Below are positions 8,632 to 15,018 of a DNA stretch of 41,274 nt, piece after piece (position 1 is the first letter of the stretch; each line of letters begins with the position of its first letter). The notes under the pieces were generated by a model, which made no database searches, was not told the origin of the DNA, and saw nothing but the letters and a program-made list of their open reading frames with translations. The stretch comes from Candidatus Falkowbacteria bacterium RIFOXYA2_FULL_47_19 (GTDB lineage: Bacteria; Patescibacteriota; Patescibacteriia; Patescibacteriales; UBA12075): NCBI GenBank assembly GCA_001780275.1, contig MFGB01000014.1, forward strand, positions 1-41,274. Direction: 5' to 3'. The translations under genes were made by a program, and so were the position numbers.

Positions 8632-9405
8632 TCAATTTTTTTTCATGTACCTGCCTGTATAATCGATAACCTTCAAATCCGGATCTATATTCCGCTTCTT
8701 AAAAAATTCCTGGACGGCCAGACGGCAGCCGGGCCAATGCCCGTAATCGTCGAATATCACGTATCCTCCGGGCGCCACTTTATCATACAGATGATCGAGA
8801 CAGATCTTCGTCGATTCGTACCAATCGACGTCCAGACGGAGGATGGCGATAGGTCCCATATTCGCGGATGCCGCCGGCAGCGTATCCTGCAGCCAGCCCT
8901 TCTCGATCTTTACGCTATCCCTCTTTATTTTCAGCTTGTCGAAAAATATCTCTTCCGCATCCCTGACGGACGCCACGCATTCGTTGATCGGCTTAAGCTT
9001 GCCGGTATTCCTGTCGGCCGCGAACTCCTTGGCCAAGAGACCGTCCGCTTCCCCGGGCTCGGGCAGGCCCTCGAACGAATCAAAAAGCCAAACCTTCCTG
9101 CCCTCCCCTCTTCCGGCCGCGTAAGCCATGGCGGCGGCGCACCCGCCCTTCCACGTGCCGCATTCCACTAAGTCGCCGGGGATCTTTTCCTTTTCGACGC
9201 GGACCGCCAGCTCGTAAGCGTTATTTAACCGGTCATAACCGACCGTCGTGTACGGTTCGACAAGCCAGAACAATCTGATCTTGCGGCCGTCCCTCCAGTC
9301 GGACCAGCGAAAATGCCGAAAAATCCTGATTTTCTTTACTACCTTGACCAGGATAGCGCTTTTCTTCAGGAATTCCCTAATTGTCGAGTATTGTCCTGGG
9401 GGCAT
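8632..9405 (-). CDS. TylF/MycF family sugar O-methyltransferase
   Basis: This 257-residue protein matches the macrocin O-methyltransferase (TylF/MycF) family, which methylates sugar hydroxyls with SAM and a divalent metal. Motifs are TVGYDRLNNAYELAVRVEKE, then GDLVECGTWKGGCAAAM (SAM site), VWLFDSFEGLPEP, and LRLDVDWYESTKICLDHLY with the metal-binding aspartates, then GGYVIFDDYGHWPGC. The start at 9405 overlaps the end of the O-antigen ligase gene by 29 bases, so the two are probably translated together. It gives the best direct sign that sugars are the substrate of this block. Confidence 0.88.
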   Translation of the reverse strand: MPPGQYSTIREFLKKSAILVKVVKKIRIFRHFRWSDWRDGRKIRLFWLVEPYTTVGYDRLNNAYELAVRVEKEKIPGDLVECGTWKGGCAAAMAYAAGRGEGRKVWLFDSFEGLPEPGEADGLLAKEFAADRNTGKLKPINECVASVRDAEEIFFDKLKIKRDSVKIEKGWLQDTLPAASANMGPIAILRLDVDWYESTKICLDHLYDKVAPGGYVIFDDYGHWPGCRLAVQEFFKKRNIDPDLKVIDYTGRYMKKN

Positions 9406-11734
9406 TGGTTTTCTCGTTTATTTTTCCGATAAGTTCGCTAACCGCCCAATCGTTGGGTGCCATCCGGCGCGCCTCTTCCGTGAAGCGCAGGGCCTCCGTA
9501 AAATCTCCGGCTTCATAATAAAGCTGGCCGAGCGTATGCGGCCAAAGGTAATTCCCCGGATATTCCTTATAGCCGCGCCTGCCGTAAGCCAAAGCGCTGT
9601 CCAGGTCGCCCAATCGGTAGTAAGCCTGCAAAATCTTAAAATAAACCATGGGTTCTTTCCTGTAAAAATGACCGGCCGAAAGATAGTGGTCCAGGGCGCC
9701 GCCATAATCGGCTTCGGCCATAAGAATATCGCCTATGCCGCCGTGATCGCGCCACATCTCCCGGCCGATGGCCTCCTGGTGCAGGTAATCGAGGCGCGGA
9801 TCGGAGATATCCGGCAAAAGGCTTAAAGCGATATTATAATTCACGATCGCTTCGTCGTTTTTCCCCCAGATCCGGTAAAGATTGGCCAGTTCCGTGTAAT
9901 TGCCGGGCGTACGGGGACTATGATTGATAGCGCGGCGATACTCGGCTTCCGACTGTTCATAGAATTCCGCCTGATAAGGAGCGGCTAAACCGGCGCATAA
10001 TTTCGCCTTAAGAAGACCGGCGGTATAGCTTTCCGACTTGATTTCCGGCAAGACCTCCCCAATCGCGCTATCCCCTCCCTTCCTTAAGTCCGCCTCTTTC
10101 GATCCCATCATCAGGCCGCTTATAAGAACGGCGGATTTCTCTTTAAAATAAGGCGTTATTTTTAATTGGTCGATATAATCATATAACGTTAATACCGTAA
10201 AATAATCGTTATCTCTGGCGGCCGTATCCAGGCCAAAATAATAATGATCCGCCACCACGACTTTTATCTGGCGGTTAACCATAAAAATACACGATAGCAC
10301 GACTCCGGCGGACACGGCCGCTTTGAAAACAACAGCCGTCTTCTTTTTCGGCCGTTCCTCCGGTTCTTCCCTTATTTCTTCCGCTTCCGGCAGGTTCGCC
10401 GCGGACAGGAATATCAAGCTTATATACAGCCAAAAATATACGCCGGACGTGACAAAGGAAAAATTCAAAAACAATGATATAAGGTAAGAAGTAACGGCCA
10501 AAAACAGCAGATAGAAGAACAATTCATTCCGGCCCGATCGGATCCCCAGATATAAAAAGCGGTACAGCGAAAAAAGCAGGGCTGAAAATCCGGCCAGTCC
10601 CAATAAGCCGCCGGTTAAGAGGGTATCGAATACGATATTGTGGGCCCGATCCGGCCGGACATTGACATAGGCGTAAACCCCCCAATCCTTGTCGTAATAA
10701 CCGCTTATGACGTCTGCCTGCGTCTCCGGACCATAGCCCAAAAACGGCTTTTGCTTTATAGCGTCCCAGGCCGCCCGCCAATAGATCAGCCTGGTGCCGG
10801 CGCTGCCCTCGAGGCTTAAAACCTGCTTGATCTTGGTGCTTAAAAACCAGGAATCCTGCAGGCCGTAAAAAAACCCCGCCGCCAGCAGAATCAGGATCGC
10901 GGCCGGCAGCATTACTTTCTTAAAACGACTCCTTAAAGCGGCCCGCAAAGCGAAAACGACGTTTTTTCGGTTAAGAAGGAGATAAAAAATACCGGTCGCC
11001 GCCACACCCAGGAATAAACTCAGCCAGATGCTTAAGCTATAGATATAAAGCAGGTTCAATAATTCCAGACCCAAAACTCCCGCGCACAAAAAACCGATTA
11101 TCCTCTTCCGGGCATAAACGGCGGCGAGGACCGTTATCGGCATTACCATAAGAAGATAGATCCCCAGATAATTGGGCTGGCCGAAAGTCGAGGTTATCCG
11201 GTTGGTCTGCTCGATCGATTCGCTCCAGGACATGAAATCATATCCTAATTGCTGGGATAAACCGTAGCCGCAGACCACCGCGGACGACAAGACTATGGAC
11301 GACAATATCCGTTTTATCTGCTTAAAAGAAAAAATATTAAAAAGCAGAGTTATGAAAAACAGCAGATAATAAATATGCGCGGAGAGTCCTTGTTGGCGGT
11401 CATAAGAGCCGAAAAAGCTTTTTTGCGGATCGATCGAAAAAACCGTAGCCAGGACTAAAACCAGAAAAAATCCGCCGATAACAAGCCAGTTCCAGGAAAA
11501 GGAAACCAGCCTTTTTTTTGCCAATGCGAGAAAATTTCTGTCCGTAGCGGCCTTGAACGCGGTAACGGCCAGGAGGCACAAGGTCAGGATTTTAAATAAT
11601 ACGATCTTATTGAGTTCAAAGGTATTGGCCGTGATAAAAAAAGGCGGGGAAAAAAATATCGGCACCAGAAAAACGACGCCCAAAATAAGTATTTCAGCCA
11701 ATAAGTCTAAAATTTTATTAAAACGCGTTTCCAT
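9377..11734 (-). CDS. O-antigen ligase/Wzy-family membrane protein with C-terminal TPR
   Basis: This large protein of about 785 residues has two parts. The first 450 residues hold about eleven membrane segments and a large outside loop containing RLIYWRAAWDAIKQKPFLGYGPET, the signature of the Wzy_C/O-antigen ligase superfamily. The last 200 residues contain TPR-like helices, for example around NYTELANLYRIWGKNDEAIVNYNIAL. The superfamily includes O-antigen ligases, polymerases and PglL/TfpO pilin oligosaccharyltransferases. The nearest upstream genes encode pilins, so transfer of a glycan to pilin is an attractive but unproven role. I choose the ATG at 11734; a TTG at 11749 would add five residues inside an inverted repeat. 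Confidence 0.85.
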   Translation of the reverse strand: METRFNKILDLLAEILILGVVFLVPIFFSPPFFITANTFELNKIVLFKILTLCLLAVTAFKAATDRNFLALAKKRLVSFSWNWLVIGGFFLVLVLATVFSIDPQKSFFGSYDRQQGLSAHIYYLLFFITLLFNIFSFKQIKRILSSIVLSSAVVCGYGLSQQLGYDFMSWSESIEQTNRITSTFGQPNYLGIYLLMVMPITVLAAVYARKRIIGFLCAGVLGLELLNLLYIYSLSIWLSLFLGVAATGIFYLLLNRKNVVFALRAALRSRFKKVMLPAAILILLAAGFFYGLQDSWFLSTKIKQVLSLEGSAGTRLIYWRAAWDAIKQKPFLGYGPETQADVISGYYDKDWGVYAYVNVRPDRAHNIVFDTLLTGGLLGLAGFSALLFSLYRFLYLGIRSGRNELFFYLLFLAVTSYLISLFLNFSFVTSGVYFWLYISLIFLSAANLPEAEEIREEPEERPKKKTAVVFKAAVSAGVVLSCIFMVNRQIKVVVADHYYFGLDTAARDNDYFTVLTLYDYIDQLKITPYFKEKSAVLISGLMMGSKEADLRKGGDSAIGEVLPEIKSESYTAGLLKAKLCAGLAAPYQAEFYEQSEAEYRRAINHSPRTPGNYTELANLYRIWGKNDEAIVNYNIALSLLPDISDPRLDYLHQEAIGREMWRDHGGIGDILMAEADYGGALDHYLSAGHFYRKEPMVYFKILQAYYRLGDLDSALAYGRRGYKEYPGNYLWPHTLGQLYYEAGDFTEALRFTEEARRMAPNDWAVSELIGKINEKTNAPRTILDN

Positions 11735-11748
11735 AAACAAAAAAAACA

Positions 11749-11817
11749 AAATAAGTGAAATAAGTAAAATAAAAAACGGCTTTTTTATTTATCGTATTTT
11801 ACTTATTTCACTTATTT
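11749..11817. repeat. Perfect 23-bp inverted repeat with inner hairpin
   Basis: Arms 11749-11771 and 11795-11817 are exact reverse complements over 23 bases. Each arm is a tandem of 9-base words (AAATAAGTG, AAATAAGTA). The 23-base spacer has its own hairpin: AAATAAAAAA (11767-11776) with TTTTTTATTT (11781-11790) around CGGC, which partly competes with the outer left arm. The element fills the gap between the pilin-like gene and the O-antigen ligase gene and covers the stop codon of the former. Confidence 0.9.
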
Positions 11818-12298
11818 ATCTTGCCGGCAAACAGCTCGGATCGGCGCAAACACCCTTTGGGGAGGCAAAATGGTTTCCCGGAAAAAGACCGATGCTGTCG
11901 GTCTCAAGGGTATAGATCAGCATATAACTTAAGGGGCGGCCGATATTTTCGCCGCAATTAACGTTCTCCGGATCGGCGCAGGGCGTATAAGCGTAGGCCG
12001 CCCCGCTTAAGGGATCGGCCGGAACGTAATCCAGACACAGGTTATCCGAACAGGCTTCTTTATCCTCTTTTTTCGCTGTTAAAACCGCCAGAGGGAATTT
12101 ATCGTATTTGTGATAAAAGAGTTCGAGATCGAACCGCAAACCCGCTATATCGGACAATCTTTGGGTATCGCGGGCACTCTTTTGCGCGTAATTCACTATA
12201 AAACCCGTAAAAACGGCCACCAACAGAAAAATCAGGACGCCGGCGGCGGCTTGGATGATTTTCTTCTTTTTCGGGTCCATTTGTCTTTTTATTTCCAT
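11816..12298 (-). CDS. Pilin-like membrane protein without prepilin cleavage site
   Basis: This 160-residue protein has an N-terminal hydrophobic segment (about residues 15-36) followed by KSARDTQRLSDIAGLRFDLE, which aligns by eye with the major pilin candidate (KARDARIKSDLKQVSTALE) and with type II secretion pseudopilin G. Unlike true prepilins it has MDPKKKKIIQAAAGVLIF instead of a Gly-Phe/Tyr-x-x-x-Glu site, so prepilin peptidase should not cut it. Five cysteines are in the outer part. It is between the major pilin and the O-antigen ligase. It could be a fixed membrane anchor or assembly partner; function unknown. Confidence 0.7.
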   Translation of the reverse strand: MEIKRQMDPKKKKIIQAAAGVLIFLLVAVFTGFIVNYAQKSARDTQRLSDIAGLRFDLELFYHKYDKFPLAVLTAKKEDKEACSDNLCLDYVPADPLSGAAYAYTPCADPENVNCGENIGRPLSYMLIYTLETDSIGLFPGNHFASPKGVCADPSCLPAR

Positions 12299-12390
12299 AA
12301 GATTAAGGATTTTAACTTACAATAACCAAAAAACGACTTTTAAAACCTAAAAGCTAAAAACTATAAGCTATAAGCTAACTATATTATACC

Positions 12391-12427
12391 AAAAATAATA
12401 CCCCGCGGTAAAGCGCAGGGTATTATT
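12391..12427 (-). terminator. Rho-independent terminator of the pilin gene
   Basis: A 14-bp stem (12394-12407 with 12414-12427, one G-T wobble) is followed on the minus strand by a T run (complement of 12391-12395). It is 20 bases downstream of the pilin stop codon, so most pilin transcripts probably end here. Confidence 0.85.
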
Positions 12428-12446
12428 ATTCTTATATGATCTCAGA

Positions 12447-12929
12447 TTATAGTTCCGTGCAGTTATTGGCGCCGTTATCGAAACAGGAGCCGTTAGAGCA
12501 GGCGAAGTAGGTACCGTCGTACAACTCTCCGGCAATGCAGTAGCTGTCGCCGGCGGCCGTACCTTCAAAATAATAGCTCGAACCGGTAACCGGATGGCAA
12601 GGCAGGGCCTGCAATACGCTTTCACCTGTTAATGATATGATCGGGTTGCCGTTGCCGCAGCACATAGGATCAGCAGTGGCTATAAGATTCGGTACCATTA
12701 TTCGTCCACTTCCGCCGCCACAAGCGCCATCACCAACCGGGTATTCTTCGTCTTCGCTGTAAGCTAACTCCAGGGCGGTACTGACCTGCTTAAGATCGCT
12801 CTTTATGCGGGCGTCCCGGGCTTTCTGCCGGGCATTATTCAAAGACACCACCGCTAAAGATGAGAGCAAGCCGATGATCGCGATTACGACCAATAATTCG
12901 ATTAATGTAAAACCTTTGTTATTTCTCAT
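12447..12929 (-). CDS. Major type IV pilin candidate
   Basis: This 160-residue prepilin has a short basic leader, MRNNKG, and mature FTLIELLVVIAIIGLLSSLAV, a textbook class III signal with Glu5. A helical linker and a head with eight cysteines (an even number, so four disulfides are possible) follow. It has the strongest expression signals of the locus: ribosome site GGAGGTG five bases before ATG, a TTGTCA/TATAAT promoter about 120 bases upstream and a 14-bp terminator. This suggests that it is the abundant pilus subunit. The head is Gly- and Ser-rich with no further domain I can name. Neighbouring genes suggest glycosylation, but attachment sites cannot be told from sequence. Confidence 0.88.
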   Translation of the reverse strand: MRNNKGFTLIELLVVIAIIGLLSSLAVVSLNNARQKARDARIKSDLKQVSTALELAYSEDEEYPVGDGACGGGSGRIMVPNLIATADPMCCGNGNPIISLTGESVLQALPCHPVTGSSYYFEGTAAGDSYCIAGELYDGTYFACSNGSCFDNGANNCTEL

Positions 12930-13049
12930 AATTCACCTCCGATCTATTGTTCGCGCTCGCAAACTTAATTCTAGAAATTAAATCAACGAGTACGGTTTAT
13001 AATATTTGTTGATAATGGGATCGACACGCCCATATAGTCTATTACGTAC

Positions 13050-13079
13050 TTATCCACAATTATACCATATTTTTCCACA
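13050..13079 (+). promoter_or_regulatory. Two DnaA-box-like nonamers
   Basis: TTATCCACA (13050-13058) is a perfect match to the classical DnaA box, and TTTTCCACA (13071-13079) differs by one base in the same orientation. They abut and cover the -10 and spacer of the pilin promoter. This could indicate DnaA control of the pilin or be a chance match. Confidence 0.35.
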
Positions 13080-13087
13080 AATGACAA
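13059..13087 (-). promoter_or_regulatory. Sigma70-like promoter of the pilin gene
   Basis: On the minus strand TTGTCA (complement of 13082-13087) is followed after 17 bases by a perfect TATAAT (complement of 13059-13064). The predicted leader is about 120 bases long and ends in the strong ribosome site GGAGGTG. Confidence 0.75.
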
Positions 13088-13124
13088 AAATATAGAGCCA
13101 CTGAGTTAGGGGTGGTAATTGCTT

Positions 13125-14066
13125 TTACTTTACCGTATATTCTATTTTTTCCGCTAATATTTGATCGTTCTTATTACTATCATTTACACCGTAGATATTT
13201 ACCTCCTGGCCCACAGAAAGATTATTAACACCGGCTTCCGCGGTAACGTACCAGTTAGGGGCTTCCAGATCCAATACTTCTTCTCCCCTTGCCTCCCCGG
13301 CGGCTATTTTCGCGCTGAATTCCGCCTGCTCTTTTTTAAACTGCGCGGCGGTTTTCACGGTTTTTTTGATTATCCTGGTTTCTCCGGTGATCACGATCTT
13401 AAGGCTTTCGCCCGTAGGGCCGGTCGGGCCGGTCTCTTTTATCCTGATCAGGCCGCTTAGTACTTCCTCGATAACGCCCGAGAGCTCTACACGCGCGCCG
13501 GGCGCTTGCCCGCCGCCGGATTCCTCTACGGTATTTTCCGCCCTCATAACGATCATTTTCCGCGCGTAATAAGTATTATCCTTGTCCCGATAAGCGTAAA
13601 CTCTTAATTTATCGCCGTTTTTAAGGCTGTTTAAGGCGATCTTTTCGGATACCTGCCAATCAGGCGCCTCCAGCCAGGCCGTGCTTTTTCCTTCTTTGGT
13701 CATTGCCGCGAATTCAACTTTAAATTTATCCTGCTCCGCGATAAACTGCTCTTTGGGTTTTACTGCATCCGTTTGCTTAACGATCTCCGCGTCCTTGCCG
13801 ACCGCTATTTTCAATAATTCAAATTCCCGCTCTTTGTCCGGCAGAGGCATATCGCCTGTTTCTTTTAAGATTTTTAAATTTATGGCCACGCCGCTTATTC
13901 CGGCCAGCTCGCCCTCAAAGACTGATCGCTCCAGACCGGTCAGATCTTTCGGCTCCGTACCCGGACCCCAAAAACCGCCGCCGCTTCTTGATCTCGCCAA
14001 AAAGTACCCGCTGGCTATAGCCGCGACTATCAGAATTGATGCTATAATTATTGCCTTTTTGTTCAT
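13125..14066 (-). CDS. Membrane-anchored protein with a tandem-duplicated domain
   Basis: This 313-residue protein has one N-terminal membrane helix (residues 5-23), a Gly-rich linker, then two copies of a similar domain, residues about 48-176 and 193-311. The copies share the pairs WLEAPDWQV/DLEAPNWYV, LKNGDKLRVYAYRD/LSVGQEVNIYGVND and a KxQFxxEQxxFxxxFAA/KAQFKKEQ-type helix. The pattern of short strands around GDKLRVY resembles DUF5666-like small beta-barrel proteins, which I offer only as a resemblance. Repeat 2 carries a short collagen-like GPTGPTGES (residues 213-221). It lies between the adhesin-like pair and the major pilin, so an extracellular pilus-linked role is likely but unproven. 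Confidence 0.75.
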   Translation of the reverse strand: MNKKAIIIASILIVAAIASGYFLARSRSGGGFWGPGTEPKDLTGLERSVFEGELAGISGVAINLKILKETGDMPLPDKEREFELLKIAVGKDAEIVKQTDAVKPKEQFIAEQDKFKVEFAAMTKEGKSTAWLEAPDWQVSEKIALNSLKNGDKLRVYAYRDKDNTYYARKMIVMRAENTVEESGGGQAPGARVELSGVIEEVLSGLIRIKETGPTGPTGESLKIVITGETRIIKKTVKTAAQFKKEQAEFSAKIAAGEARGEEVLDLEAPNWYVTAEAGVNNLSVGQEVNIYGVNDSNKNDQILAEKIEYTVK

Positions 14067-14111
14067 AATTCGTATGAGTTATCCATATAATTTGCGGAAT
14101 CATTCGCATGT

Positions 14112-14144
14112 CCCGCATTCGTAGTTGCGGGTCGCCGAAGGCGA
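14112..14144. repeat. Double hairpin in the gap between adhesin and tandem-domain genes
   Basis: CCCGCA (14112-14117) pairs with TGCGGG (14126-14131), immediately followed by TCGCC (14132-14136) pairing with GGCGA (14140-14144) around a GAA triloop. No T run follows on either strand, so it is not a simple terminator. Its layout is like that of the unit at 13-52. Confidence 0.5.
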
Positions 14145-14149
14145 TAACA

Positions 14150-15004
14150 TTAATTACAGCAGACCGCGCACCTGATAAAAACGAGATTGTCGTAGCCGGC
14201 CTGTCCAAAATTATTTTCTATCCGGGAACCGTACCAGGCCGCCCCCCAGGTGGTGGCGGCTCCGCCGGTGTTGTCGAAATTACGGTTCACGCAGTTCCTT
14301 TCCCGCGAGAGCGTATGGCTCTCGTTTATGCCGGCCGCGACGTAACCATCGTAAGCCTTATCGGTAAAATTTCCCTTATTGCAGTTATGCGTCCCGTAGC
14401 CGGTATAGCATGCGCTCTGGTTCCGGTAGCAGACCGCGCACCTTACGAAAGATCTGGCCGGGTCATATCCGGAAGGCATCCAGGGAGATCCGCCGGACAT
14501 CGACGGATACATCCTGTCGGCTATCAGTCCGGTATGCGCGAATTCCGCGTCGGCCGGCAGCTGGATACAGATATCGTTGTCCCCGCCGGACATGACGCTA
14601 TAAGTCGCGCCGAAACCGAAACCGCCGTAGAGTAACGTATCGCCGGCCGCGCAATCCGCCCGGCCCCAATTAATATAAGTTGTTCCGCCCGCCGATGAGT
14701 TTATCCTTGAATTTACATAGCCGGCATTGACCGCGCTGGTCGCGTCCGCCGGTATGACCGCCAGGTTATTTATCCCGTTATTGTTCATATTTATGTCCCC
14801 CGCCATCGTATCCCCGTCCCTTAAAACGAAATCATCGTTAAGGTAATTCCAGTCGCCGATCGATAATGAAGCCTCGGTACGGTCGTAATCGCCGAATACC
14901 GCCAAAACCGGCTTTAAAACCGTTAAACTGAATATAAAAATGCTTCCCGCGGTCAAAAAAATCACCAGCCAAAGTAAAACTTTATTTTTGTACATAAAAA
15001 CCAT
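14150..15004 (-). CDS. Cysteine-rich surface adhesin-like protein, paralogue A
   Basis: The protein has 284 residues. It carries an N-terminal membrane helix (about 9-36), then a segment SIGDWNYLNDDFVLRDGDTM and MNNNGINNL..DATSAVNAGYVN (60-100) like the trimerising shaft of phage tail fibres and pilus-tip PilV proteins. A 175-residue C-terminal domain (109-284) follows with ten cysteines (118, 146, 189, 192, 199, 208, 238, 279, 282, 283), opening with TYINWGRADC and closing with FIRCAVCCN. That domain resembles, from memory, the short-chain collagen C4-type domain of sponges and other invertebrates. It is 14 bases downstream of its paralogue. A pilus-tip or cell-surface adhesin is my inference. 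The ATG at 14995 is an alternative start. Confidence 0.72.
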   Translation of the reverse strand: MVFMYKNKVLLWLVIFLTAGSIFIFSLTVLKPVLAVFGDYDRTEASLSIGDWNYLNDDFVLRDGDTMAGDINMNNNGINNLAVIPADATSAVNAGYVNSRINSSAGGTTYINWGRADCAAGDTLLYGGFGFGATYSVMSGGDNDICIQLPADAEFAHTGLIADRMYPSMSGGSPWMPSGYDPARSFVRCAVCYRNQSACYTGYGTHNCNKGNFTDKAYDGYVAAGINESHTLSRERNCVNRNFDNTGGAATTWGAAWYGSRIENNFGQAGYDNLVFIRCAVCCN

Positions 15005-15018
15005 AGACTAAAAACTAA

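Noticed and set aside
13050..13079. Possible replication origin
   Set aside because: Only two DnaA-box-like words, no dnaA or dnaN nearby and no AT-rich unwinding array, so an origin is not supported.
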